A DNA stretch of 64,000 nt, from NCBI RefSeq assembly GCF_006716205.1, contig NZ_VFOQ01000002.1, positions 62,001 through 126,000 of the forward strand. Direction: 5' to 3'. Made by a program: the position numbers and the translations under genes. The stretch is from Oryzihumus leptocrescens. Its GTDB lineage: Bacteria; Actinomycetota; Actinomycetes; Actinomycetales; Dermatophilaceae. The notes under the pieces were generated by a model. It did not search any database and was not told the DNA's origin. It saw only the letters and a program-made list of their open reading frames with translations. Of this stretch, positions 24,785 through 32,942 are shown piece after piece. Every line of letters starts with the position of its first letter. Position 1 is the first letter of the stretch.

Positions 24785-25420
24785 ATGCGAGTTGACCACG
24801 TCTCCTATGCCGCTGAGCACGACGGCCTGAAGGCGACCGCGCAGAGGCTGTCGGCGCAGATTGGCGTCGAGCCGGTCGACGGGGGGATCCACCCGCGGTT
24901 CGGCACGCGCAACATCATCTTCCCGCTGGCCCACGACCGCTACGTCGAGGTCGTCGAGGTGCTCGACCACCCCGCATCCGACAAGGCCGCCTTCGGGCAG
25001 GCCGTGCGGGCCCGCTCCGAGGCCGGCGGCGGCTGGCTGGGCTGGGTCGTCAACGTCGACGACCTCTCCGAGGCCGAGCAGCGCCTGGGCCGCGAGGCGG
25101 TCGACGGCTACCGCCACCGTCCCGACGGGGTGGAGCTGAAGTGGCGCCAGCTGGGCATCAAGGGCCTGATGTCCGACCCGCAGCTGCCCTACTACATCCA
25201 CTGGGATGACCCCGCGGTCCACCCGTCCGTGGGCGCCAGCACGGACGTGACGATCAGCAAGCTGCAGATCGCCGGCGACCCGGACCGGCTGCGCGACTGG
25301 CTGGGCCTGCCCCCGGAGTACACCTCCTCGGTGATCGACTTCGACTTCGTCGCCCCGCACGGCACCCCCGGGCTGCTGTCGGTCACCTTCGACACCCCGA
25401 ACGGCCAGGTCACCGTCTGA
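24785..25420 (+). CDS. VOC-superfamily (glyoxalase-like) protein
   Basis: This 211-residue protein begins MRVDHVSYAAEHDGLKATA and shows the beta-alpha-beta-beta-beta repeat of vicinal-oxygen-chelate proteins, with the potential metal His in VDHVSYAA and a Glu in RYVEVVEVLDH. The second half (KLQIAGDPDRLRDWLG, IDFDFVAPHGTPG) is the paired repeat. Family members range from dioxygenases to resistance proteins, so no reaction is assigned. Start ATG 24785 is supported by the upstream hexamer; two in-frame starts lie further upstream. Confidence 0.75.
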   Translation: MRVDHVSYAAEHDGLKATAQRLSAQIGVEPVDGGIHPRFGTRNIIFPLAHDRYVEVVEVLDHPASDKAAFGQAVRARSEAGGGWLGWVVNVDDLSEAEQRLGREAVDGYRHRPDGVELKWRQLGIKGLMSDPQLPYYIHWDDPAVHPSVGASTDVTISKLQIAGDPDRLRDWLGLPPEYTSSVIDFDFVAPHGTPGLLSVTFDTPNGQVTV

Positions 25421-25438
25421 CCGTCCTCCCACGACGCG

Positions 25439-25475
25439 CAGGAGGCCGCGACCCGTTGCGGGTCGCGGCCTCCTG
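25439..25475. terminator. strong bidirectional hairpin terminator
   Basis: Seventeen-base perfectly complementary arms (25439-25455 and 25459-25475) flank the three-base loop TTG. It lies between the convergent VOC gene and copA and would end both transcripts. There is no U tract. Confidence 0.75.
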
Positions 25476-25487
25476 GCGCGTGCGGGC

Positions 25488-27671
25488 TCAGTGCCGGCGG
25501 AACGTCTTCAGCCGCAGGCTGTTGGTCACGACGATCACGCTGGACAGGGCCATGGCGGCGCCGGCGACCATCGGGTTGAGCAGGCCCAGCGCGGCGAGCG
25601 GGATCGCGGCCACGTTGTAGCCGAACGCCCAGGCGAGGTTCTGCTTGATGACCCGCAGGGTCCGGCGCGAGAGCGCGACCGCGTCGGCGACCGCGGCGAC
25701 GTCGGGTCGCATCAGCACGATGTCGGCGGACTCGATCGCCACGTCGGTGCCGCTGCCCATCGCGATGCCGAGGTCGGCCTGGGCCAGCGCAGCCGCGTCG
25801 TTGACGCCGTCGCCGACCATGGCCACCACGTGGCCCTGCTGCTGGAGCCGGTGCACCGCGGCGTGCTTGTCCTCGGGCAGGACGTCGCTGAGCACGTGCG
25901 CCGGCTCCACGCCCACGGCCTGGGCGACGATCCGGGCGGTCTGCTCGTTGTCCCCGGTCAGCAGGTATGCCGTGAGCCCCAGCTCGCCGAGGTCGCGCAC
26001 CGCGTCCGCGGAGGAGTCACGCACCTCGTCGGCCACGGTCAGCGCGGCCCGGGCGGTGCCGCCCCAGCCCACCCAGACGGTGGTGCCCGGCGCGGTCACC
26101 TGGGCGATCTCCTCGGGCACCTGCTCGAACATCTCGGCCTTGCCGACGGTGATCAGCGTGCCCTTGATGAACGCCCGCGCGCCGGAGCCGGCCAGCGCCT
26201 CGAAGCCGGTGACCGCCGGCACGTCCAGGCCACGGTCGCGCGCGGCGGTGACGATGGCCCGGGCGACCGGGTGCTCGCTGCCGACCTCCACGGCGGCGGC
26301 GGTGCGCAGCGCGGCGGTCACCGACAGCCGGCCCGCGGCGCGCACGTGGGTCAGCTTCGGGGCGCCGACGGTGAGCGTGCCGGTCTTGTCCAGCACCACC
26401 GTGTCGACCTGGCGGGTGCTCTCGAGCACCTCCAGGCCCTTGATGAGCACCCCGAGCTGGGCGCCGCGGCCGGTGCCGGCCAGCAGGGCGGTCGGCGTGG
26501 CCAGCCCCAGCGCGCACGGGCAGGCGATGATCAGGACGGCGACGGCGGCGCTGAGCGCGCCGGTCACCGGCTGGCCGGCGACCAGCCACCCGGCGAAGGT
26601 CAGCAGGGACAGGACGAGCACGGTGGGGACGAAGACCGCCGAGACGCGGTCGGCCAGTCGCTGGACCGGCGCCTTGCCCTGCTGGGCCCGCTCGACCAGC
26701 CGGGTCATCGCCGCCAGCGTGGTCTCCGCGCCGACACGGCGCGCCTCCACCACGAGCCGGCCGCTGGTGTTGATCGTCCCGCCGGTGACCTCGTCGCCCG
26801 GGCTGGTGTCGACCGGCATCGACTCACCGGTCACGAGGCTGCGGTCGACCGCGCTGCTGCCGTCGACGACGACGCCGTCGGTGGCGATCTTCTCGCCGGG
26901 CCGGACGAAGAAGTGGTCGCCGACGGCCAGCTCCGAGACCGGGATGCGCACCTCGGTGGTGACCCGGCTGGCCGGGTCGATCCGCTGCACCGCGACGTCC
27001 TTGGCACCGAGCTCCATCAGCGCCTGCAGCGCCGAGCGCCCCGACGCGCGGGCGCGGGACTCGGCCCAGCGCCCGGCGAGCAGGAACGTCGTCACGACCG
27101 CGGCCACCTCGAAGTAGAGGTGCATGGTGTTGCCGGTGAGCACGGCGACCAGGGACCAGCCGTAGGCGGCGAGCACGCCGAGGGAGACCAGGGTGTCCAT
27201 CGTCGAGGCGCCGTGCCGGGCGTTGACCGCCGCGGCGCGGTGGAACGGCCAGGCCGCCCAGGCCACGATCGGCGTCGCGAGGGCGAGCTCCAGCCACGGC
27301 CACAGCGGTGACTCCGGCAGCGGGGCCATGCCCAGCACGACCACCGGTATCGCGAGGGCCAAGGAGACCAGGGCCCGCACCTTCAGCTGCGGCTCGTCGA
27401 GGACGTCGTGGCCGGCGTGCTCGTGGCCGGCCGGCGCCTCGGGCTCCAGGACCCGCGCGGTGTAGCCGGTCTGCTGGACCGTCGCGACGAGGTCCGCGGG
27501 GGTGAGGGGCACGGCATACCGCACGTGCGCGCGCTCGGTGGCGAGGTTGACGCTGGCCTCCACGCCCTCGAGCTTGTTGAGCTTGCGCTCGATGCGCGCC
27601 GAGCAGGAGGCACAGGTCATGCCCCCAATGGCCAGGTCGACCTCGTGGCGGGTGTCGTGGGAGGTGCTCAT
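25488..27671 (-). CDS. copA: copper-translocating P1B-type ATPase
   Basis: This 727-residue membrane pump exports Cu+ using ATP. In order: an N-terminal heavy-metal domain with GMTCASC (about 17-23); paired transmembrane helices; actuator TGES (SLVTGESMPVD); the CPC metal site in IIACPCALGLATPTALL; the phosphorylation site DKTGTLTVGAP; the SEHPVARAI nucleotide loop; and GDGVNDAAALAQADLGIAM followed by the final helices. There is one metal-binding domain and no His-rich extension. Its ATG overlaps the copZ stop (ATGA). CsoR, encoded first in this operon, should repress it. Confidence 0.96.
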   Translation of the reverse strand: MSTSHDTRHEVDLAIGGMTCASCSARIERKLNKLEGVEASVNLATERAHVRYAVPLTPADLVATVQQTGYTARVLEPEAPAGHEHAGHDVLDEPQLKVRALVSLALAIPVVVLGMAPLPESPLWPWLELALATPIVAWAAWPFHRAAAVNARHGASTMDTLVSLGVLAAYGWSLVAVLTGNTMHLYFEVAAVVTTFLLAGRWAESRARASGRSALQALMELGAKDVAVQRIDPASRVTTEVRIPVSELAVGDHFFVRPGEKIATDGVVVDGSSAVDRSLVTGESMPVDTSPGDEVTGGTINTSGRLVVEARRVGAETTLAAMTRLVERAQQGKAPVQRLADRVSAVFVPTVLVLSLLTFAGWLVAGQPVTGALSAAVAVLIIACPCALGLATPTALLAGTGRGAQLGVLIKGLEVLESTRQVDTVVLDKTGTLTVGAPKLTHVRAAGRLSVTAALRTAAAVEVGSEHPVARAIVTAARDRGLDVPAVTGFEALAGSGARAFIKGTLITVGKAEMFEQVPEEIAQVTAPGTTVWVGWGGTARAALTVADEVRDSSADAVRDLGELGLTAYLLTGDNEQTARIVAQAVGVEPAHVLSDVLPEDKHAAVHRLQQQGHVVAMVGDGVNDAAALAQADLGIAMGSGTDVAIESADIVLMRPDVAAVADAVALSRRTLRVIKQNLAWAFGYNVAAIPLAALGLLNPMVAGAAMALSSVIVVTNSLRLKTFRRH

Positions 27672-27886
27672 GTCGCGACCGCGTATCCCGCCTCCGCGAC
27701 GGCGGCGCGCACGGCGGCCGGGTCCAGGGTGGCGTCACTGGTGATGGTCACCGGCGAGTCGTCGCCGGCGCGCAGGTCGACCGCCACGTCGGTCACGCCG
27801 GGCACGGCGGACAGCTCCCCGGTGACCGCCTGCGCGCAGTGCCCGCAGGTCATGCCGGTGACGGTGATGGTGGTGGTCTGGCTCAT
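27668..27886 (-). CDS. copZ: copper chaperone CopZ-like heavy-metal-associated protein
   Basis: This 72-residue single-domain protein reads ITVTGMTCGHCAQAVTGEL, with the GMTCxxC copper-binding loop near residues 11-17, and ends AAVAEAGYAVAT, typical of HMA ferredoxin-like domains. It would bind Cu+ and hand it to CopA. It lies between csoR and copA and overlaps copA by four bases, so it is translationally coupled to its client. Confidence 0.93.
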   Translation of the reverse strand: MSQTTTITVTGMTCGHCAQAVTGELSAVPGVTDVAVDLRAGDDSPVTITSDATLDPAAVRAAVAEAGYAVAT

Positions 27887-27897
27887 GGGTGGGCTCC

Positions 27898-28179
27898 TCA
27901 GCTGCGGACGAGTCGGGCGATGGCGGCGGAGGCCTCGGCGACCTTGGTCGCGGCGGCCTCGTCGGACTCCCGTGCGGCGTCGACGACGCAGTGCCCGACG
28001 TGGTCCTCGAGCAGGCCGAGGCTGACCGCCTGCAGCGCCTTGGTGATGGCGCTGACCTGGGTCAGGACGTCGATGCAGTAGGTGTCGTTCTCGACCATCT
28101 TGTGGACCCCGCGGACCTGTCCCTCGATGCGGCGCAGCCGCTTGAGGTAGTCGTCCTTGGTGCCGGTGTAGCCCGCCAT
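27898..28179 (-). CDS. csoR: copper-sensing repressor CsoR
   Basis: This 93-residue all-helical repressor leaves its operator when it binds Cu+. The three copper ligands of CsoR are present: Cys in NDTYCIDVLTQ (about 35), His and Cys in LLEDHVGHCVVDA (about 60 and 64). YLKRLRRIEGQVRGVHKMVE is the family N-terminus. ATG 28179 has an AGGAGG site. It is first in the csoR-copZ-copA operon and the operator lies about 40 bases upstream, so autoregulation is expected. Confidence 0.95.
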   Translation of the reverse strand: MAGYTGTKDDYLKRLRRIEGQVRGVHKMVENDTYCIDVLTQVSAITKALQAVSLGLLEDHVGHCVVDAARESDEAAATKVAEASAAIARLVRS

Positions 28180-28217
28180 GGCGCCTCCTGTGCCGGTGTG
28201 TCGCCTGGTCCAACGAT

Positions 28218-28234
28218 ATACCCCCAAGGGGTAT
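28218..28234. promoter_or_regulatory. CsoR operator
   Basis: ATACCCCCAAGGGGTAT is a palindrome with seven-base arms and a three-base centre, matching the G/C-tract plus AT-edge pattern of CsoR boxes known from mycobacteria and Bacillus. It is upstream of csoR and overlaps an AT-rich patch that could be the -10. Being between divergent genes, it might also affect the fused oxidoreductase gene at 28338. Confidence 0.85.
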
Positions 28235-28337
28235 TCCGGCGCGGGACGCGCTGCGACAAACGGGGGATCCCCGCGGGCGCCCACAGTGCCATCCTGACCC
28301 CGAACCGGCGGCCCGGCGCCGCCGTCCCGGAGGCACG

Positions 28338-30053
28338 ATGACCCGACCCCTGATCCTGGCGGTGGACGCGGACCCGGCCTCGCTGTCGCGGATCGAGACC
28401 GCCCTGCAGCGCCGCTTCGGCGCGGACTTCCGGGTGCGCGGCGAGCTGTCCTCCGCCGACGCGCTGCGCCTGCTCGAGGGGGCCCTGGACCGGGGCGAGC
28501 CGGTGGCGGTGGTGCTGGCCGACCAGTGGCTGCCGGGGCTCTCCGGCGCCGAGCTGCTCGCCCGGCTCCGGGTGCTGCACCCCGACGCCCGGCGCGCGCT
28601 CCTGGTGGAGTGGGGTGCCTGGGCGCACCGGCCCACCGCCGAGGCGATCCTGCGGGCGATGGCGCTGGGCGACATCAGCTACTACGTGCTCAAGCCCTGG
28701 ACCAGCCCGGACGAGCTGTTCGTGCGCACCGTCGCCGAGTTCGTGCAGGAGTGGTCGCGCTCGGCCGTGGTCGCCGAGCGCGAGGTCGTCGTCGTGGCCG
28801 GTCGGCACGACCCCCGCGCCCACGGCGTGCGCAGCCTGCTGACCCGAAACGGCATCCCGCACGCCTTCCTCGAGCGGGGCTCGGAGGAGGGCATCGCCAC
28901 GCTGCGCCGGATCGCGGTGGAGTCCGCCGAGGACGAGGACGGCCCGACGGTGGTGTGGATGCCCGCGCTCGGCGGGACCGTGCTGGAGGACCCGACCGAC
29001 GCCGACATCTGCGAGGCCTGGGGGATCAGCACCACGCTCGAGCCGGACGAACGGCGCTTCGACGCGCTGGTCGTCGGGGCCGGGCCGGCCGGGCTGGCGG
29101 CCTCGGTCTACGGCGCCTCGGAGGGGCTGCGGGCGCTGACCGTCGAGCGCGAGTCGCTCGGCGGGCAGGCCGGGTCGAGCTCGCTGATCCGCAACTACCT
29201 GGGCTTCTCCCGGGGCCTCAGCGGCGCCGAGCTGGCCCAGCGCGGCTACCAGCAGGCGTGGGTCTTCGGCGCGCGGTTCGTGCTCACCCGTGAGGTGACC
29301 GCGGTGCGCCCGGTGGACGGCGGGTTCGTCGCGAGCCTGGCCGACGTCGGCGACGTGACCGCCACGACGGTGGTCCTGGCCAGTGGCGTGTCCTACCGCC
29401 GCCTCGGCATCCCTGACCTCGAGGCGCTCACCGGTGCCGGGGTGTACTACGGCGCCAGCGTCTCCGAGGCGCACGGGTTGACCGGGCTGCACGCCGTCGT
29501 CGTCGGCGGAGGCAACTCCGCCGGGCAGGCCGCCCTGCACCTGCAGCGGTATGCCGCGCACGTCACGCTCGTGGTCCGCTCCGGGGCCCTGTCGGACGGC
29601 ATGTCCTCGTACCTGTCCGGGGAGATCGAGGCCAGCGCCCGGATCACGGTGCGCACCAACGCCGAGGTCGTCGGCGGGGGCGGCGCCGGCTGGCTGCAGG
29701 AGGTCCGGATCGCCGACCGCACCAGCGGCGAGGCCGAGACGGTCCGGGCCGACGGGCTGTTCGTCATGATCGGCGCCGAGCCGCGCACCGACTGGCTGCC
29801 GGAGCAGGTGGCCCGCGACCGGCGTGGCTTCGTGCTCTGCGGCGCCGAGGCGCTGGCTGCCGGCGCGTGGCCGCTGGAGCGGCCGCCACTGCCGTACGAG
29901 ACCGCCCTGCCGGGCTTCTTCGCGGTCGGTGACGTGCGCGCCGGGTCGGTCAAGCGGGTCGCCAACGCGGTCGGGGAGGGCTCGGTCGTGGTGTCCCAGC
30001 TGCACGAGTACCTCGCCGGGTTGCGGGCGGCCGCGTCCGCGACGACCCGGTGA
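28338..30053 (+). CDS. response-receiver/thioredoxin-reductase-like fusion oxidoreductase
   Basis: This 571-residue protein joins three parts. Residues 1-125 form a CheY-like receiver with the acidic pair in LAVDADPAS, phospho-acceptor Asp in VVLADQWLPGLSG and Lys in YVLKPWTSPDE. A middle segment (about 150-235) looks glutaredoxin-like. Residues 240-571 are a FAD/NADPH oxidoreductase: FDALVVGAGPAGLAASVYG, HAVVVGGGNSAGQAAL, and FFAVGDVRAGSVKRVANAVG. The redox-active CxxC of thioredoxin reductases is absent: the site reads GSSSLIRNYLGF, so disulfide chemistry is unlikely. Its stop overlaps the cyclase start (GTGA). The fusion is known in databases as fused response regulator/thioredoxin-disulfide reductase; its function is not established. 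Confidence 0.85.
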   Translation: MTRPLILAVDADPASLSRIETALQRRFGADFRVRGELSSADALRLLEGALDRGEPVAVVLADQWLPGLSGAELLARLRVLHPDARRALLVEWGAWAHRPTAEAILRAMALGDISYYVLKPWTSPDELFVRTVAEFVQEWSRSAVVAEREVVVVAGRHDPRAHGVRSLLTRNGIPHAFLERGSEEGIATLRRIAVESAEDEDGPTVVWMPALGGTVLEDPTDADICEAWGISTTLEPDERRFDALVVGAGPAGLAASVYGASEGLRALTVERESLGGQAGSSSLIRNYLGFSRGLSGAELAQRGYQQAWVFGARFVLTREVTAVRPVDGGFVASLADVGDVTATTVVLASGVSYRRLGIPDLEALTGAGVYYGASVSEAHGLTGLHAVVVGGGNSAGQAALHLQRYAAHVTLVVRSGALSDGMSSYLSGEIEASARITVRTNAEVVGGGGAGWLQEVRIADRTSGEAETVRADGLFVMIGAEPRTDWLPEQVARDRRGFVLCGAEALAAGAWPLERPPLPYETALPGFFAVGDVRAGSVKRVANAVGEGSVVVSQLHEYLAGLRAAASATTR

Positions 30054-31435
30054 GCCCCCGGCTGTCGGGCCCCATGGCCCGGCGGGTGGGCACGGGGCTG
30101 GCCCTGGCGCTGCCGCTGGCCGGCCTGCTCCTGCTGCTGCGCCGGCCCGGCCTGGACGCAGTCTGGGAGCACCACCCCTCCCACTTCTGGCTCGTCCTGC
30201 TCGCCGCCCTGCTCAGCGCGGTGGTCGCCTACGGCACCGGCGCGGCCGCCCTGGCCCGCGGCGACGCCCGCGTGATGCTGGTGTCCCTGGCCTTCCTGGC
30301 CGCGGCCGGGTTCCTCGGGCTGCACGCGGTGGCCACGCCCGGGGCGGTGCTGGACCACCCCAACGCCGGGTTCGTCGTGGCCATCCCGGTCGGCCTGGCC
30401 CTCGGCGGGGTGTTCGCCGCCTGGTCCAGCGCCGACCTCGAGGGTGAGCGGGGCGTGCGCGTCATGCGCCTCGCCCGCGGCCTGCGGGCCGGCCTGCTGG
30501 TCCTCATGGGGCTGTGGGCGGTGGCCTCCCTGGCCGACCTGCCCCCGCTGAACGGGCACCAGCCGCCCGAGCGCGCGGCCGGGCCGCTGGTCGTCACCGC
30601 CGTGCTGGGCATCGTCCTGTATGCCGTGGCGGCCGCCCGCTTCCTGGCGCTGTGGCGCGTGCGGCCCGCGGTGATGCTCCTGGCCATGGCGGCGGCGTTC
30701 GTGCTCCTCGCCGAGGCGCTGATCGCCGTGGTCTACGCGCCGAGCTGGCACCTGAGCTGGTGGGAGTGGCACGTGCTGATGCTCCTGGCCTTCGCCCTGG
30801 TCGCCTGGGGCGCGCGGGTGCAGTGGCACGAGGAGCGGTACGCCGACCTCTACCTGGACCAGACCCGTTCCGGCACGCGGGAGATGAGCATCCTGTTCGC
30901 CGACCTGCAGGGGTTCACCAGCTTCTCCGAGGCGCACGACCCCCAGCAGGTGACGGCGATGCTCAACGCCTACTTCGAGGTGGCGATCCCTCCGGTCGTG
31001 CGCCGGCACGGCGGGGAGATCGACCGGATCATCGGCGACGCGCTGATGGTGACGTTCAACAAGCGCGGCGACCAGCCCGACCACGCCCGGCGGGCCGCCC
31101 TGGCCGCGCTGGACCTGCAGGAGGCCACCGGCCGGGTGGCCGCCGCGCACGAGGGCTGGCCGCGCTTCCGGGTCGGCGTCAACAGCGGCGAGGTGTCGCT
31201 GAGCCTGCTCGGCGCCTCCGGGGGACGCACCCACACCGTCATCGGCGACACGGTCAACGTGGCGTCCCGGCTGGAGGGCAGGGCGCCGGTCGGTGGCGTG
31301 GCGATCGGCCCCGCCACCCGCGACCTGCTGCCCGGTGCGGTCACCGAGCGGCTCGGCGCGCTGGAGCTCAAGGGCCGCGCCGAGCCGGTCGAGGCGTGGG
31401 TGCTGCTCGGCCTGGAGGACTACTCGCCGAGGTAG
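30050..31435 (+). CDS. membrane-anchored class III adenylate/guanylate cyclase
   Basis: This 461-residue protein has about eight transmembrane helices (residues 10-265) and a C-terminal class III cyclase domain (about 280-455). Metal-binding Asp residues are in ILFADLQGFTSF and IDRIIGDALMVTF. The transition-state pair is in GDTVNVASRLEG. The position that is Lys in most adenylate cyclases (DKxxGD) is Arg here (DRIIGD), so nucleotide preference is uncertain. The membrane part is not a known sensor module. It is translationally coupled to the upstream receiver-oxidoreductase, which suggests that a redox or phosphorylation state may be linked to cyclic nucleotide output (inference). It overlaps the end of purB by 16 bases. 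Confidence 0.87.
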   Translation: MSPRLSGPMARRVGTGLALALPLAGLLLLLRRPGLDAVWEHHPSHFWLVLLAALLSAVVAYGTGAAALARGDARVMLVSLAFLAAAGFLGLHAVATPGAVLDHPNAGFVVAIPVGLALGGVFAAWSSADLEGERGVRVMRLARGLRAGLLVLMGLWAVASLADLPPLNGHQPPERAAGPLVVTAVLGIVLYAVAAARFLALWRVRPAVMLLAMAAAFVLLAEALIAVVYAPSWHLSWWEWHVLMLLAFALVAWGARVQWHEERYADLYLDQTRSGTREMSILFADLQGFTSFSEAHDPQQVTAMLNAYFEVAIPPVVRRHGGEIDRIIGDALMVTFNKRGDQPDHARRAALAALDLQEATGRVAAAHEGWPRFRVGVNSGEVSLSLLGASGGRTHTVIGDTVNVASRLEGRAPVGGVAIGPATRDLLPGAVTERLGALELKGRAEPVEAWVLLGLEDYSPR

Positions 31436-32829
31436 TCGACCAGCTGCGGGGCCAGGCCGACGTAGGTCGCCGGGGTCAGCTCGAGGAAGCGCTTCTCCAC
31501 GTCGGCCGGCAGGCCCAGGCCGCGGACGAACTCGCGCAGGTCCTCCCCGGTGATCCGGCGGCCGCGGGTGAGCTCCTTGAGCCGCTCGTAGGGGTTCTCC
31601 ATGCCGGCCACGCCCTGGGCCGCCAGGGCCCGCATCGCCGACTGGACCGGCTCGCCGAGCACCTCCCAGTTGGCGTCGAGGTCGGCGGCCATCGCCTCCG
31701 GCACGGCGTCGAGGCCGGCCAGGCCACGGGACACGTTGTCGATCGCCAGCAGGCTGTGGCCCAGGGCGGTGCCGATGTTGCGCTGCATGCTGGAGTCGGT
31801 CAGGTCGCGCTGCAGGCGGGACTGCACCAGCGTCGAGCCGAGCACGTCGAGCAGGGCGTTGGACACCTCGAGGTTGGCCTCGGCGTTCTCGAACCGGATC
31901 GGGTTGACCTTGTGCGGCATCGTGCTCGAGCCGACCGTGCCCTGGCCGCGGACCTGGGCGAAGTAGCCCATGGAGATGTAGGTCCACACGTCGGTGCACA
32001 GGTTGTGCAGCACCCGGTTGAAGCGCGCGATGTCGGCGTAGAGCTCGGCCTGCCAGTCGTGGCTCTCGATCTGGGTGGTGAGCGGGTTCCACGTCAGGCC
32101 CAGGCCCTCGACGAAGGCCCGGCTGATGGCCGGCCAGTCCGCCTCCGGCACCGCGGCGAGGTGCGCGCCATACGTGCCGGTGGCGCCGTTGAGCTTGCCG
32201 AGGAACTCGGCCCGGCCGACCCGGGCGAGCTGGCGGCGCAGGCGGTGCGCCAGCACTGCCATTTCCTTGCCCATGGTCGTGGGCGTCGCGGGCTGGCCGT
32301 GGGTGTGCGCCAGCAGCGGGACGTCGCGCAGGTCGCGGGCCATCGCGGCGACGGCGTCGACCAGCGCGGTCGCGCGGGGCAGCCACACGTCGGTGACCGC
32401 GCCCTTGACCATGAGCGCGTAGGACAGGTTGTTGATGTCCTCGCTGGTGCAGGCGAAGTGGACCAGCTCGGACAGGCTCGCCACGTCGGAGTCGGCGGCC
32501 TCGGTCAGCCGGCGCTTGAGGTAGTACTCGACCGCCTTGACGTCGTGCACCGTCTCGCGCTCGATCTCGGCGAGCTCGGCCACGTCGGCCGGGCCGAAGG
32601 CGTCGACCACCGCGCGCAGCCGGGCCTGCTCGGCCTCGCTCAGGGAGCGCACGCCCGGCACGACGCCGCGGCTGGTCAGGTGGATCAGCCACTCGACCTC
32701 GACGCGCACGCGCTCGCGGTTGAGCGCCGCCTCCGAGAGGTGGTCGACCAGCGGGGCGACGGTGCCGCGGTAGCGGCCGTCGAGGGCGCCGAGGGCGATG
32801 GGCGGGGTCGCGTCAGCAAGCGAGGCCAT
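31420..32829 (-). CDS. purB: adenylosuccinate lyase
   Basis: This 469-residue enzyme of the fumarase/aspartase superfamily acts twice in purine synthesis, releasing fumarate from SAICAR and from adenylosuccinate. The superfamily signature loop is GSSTMPHKVNPI. The catalytic His region is LLAHTHGQPATPTTMGKEMA, and FACTSEDINNLSYAL matches the bacterial long form like that of E. coli. ATG 32829 gives the usual N-terminus (PPIALGALDGRY); two upstream in-frame Met codons cannot be excluded. No other purine genes are nearby. Confidence 0.95.
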   Translation of the reverse strand: MASLADATPPIALGALDGRYRGTVAPLVDHLSEAALNRERVRVEVEWLIHLTSRGVVPGVRSLSEAEQARLRAVVDAFGPADVAELAEIERETVHDVKAVEYYLKRRLTEAADSDVASLSELVHFACTSEDINNLSYALMVKGAVTDVWLPRATALVDAVAAMARDLRDVPLLAHTHGQPATPTTMGKEMAVLAHRLRRQLARVGRAEFLGKLNGATGTYGAHLAAVPEADWPAISRAFVEGLGLTWNPLTTQIESHDWQAELYADIARFNRVLHNLCTDVWTYISMGYFAQVRGQGTVGSSTMPHKVNPIRFENAEANLEVSNALLDVLGSTLVQSRLQRDLTDSSMQRNIGTALGHSLLAIDNVSRGLAGLDAVPEAMAADLDANWEVLGEPVQSAMRALAAQGVAGMENPYERLKELTRGRRITGEDLREFVRGLGLPADVEKRFLELTPATYVGLAPQLVDYLGE

Positions 32830-32930
32830 GGTGGCCATCATCCCAGACGGGCCGAGCCGCCCGGGACGACGGCCAGCCGGCGACACGGCATACCGGCGTC
32901 GACGTCCCGGCCGGGGGGCAACCGCGGGCC

Positions 32931-32936
32931 TAGCCT
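32931..32936 (+). promoter_or_regulatory. -10 element of a leaderless promoter (amidase)
   Basis: TAGCCT lies six bases before GTG 32943, the same hexamer and spacing as for the gene starting at 11234. Confidence 0.45.
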
Positions 32937-32942
32937 GCGGGC

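Noticed and set aside
25439-25475. The copA-side hairpin as a member of the AbiEi-flanking repeat family
   Set aside because: It shares no arm sequence with them. It is a plain strong terminator between convergent genes.
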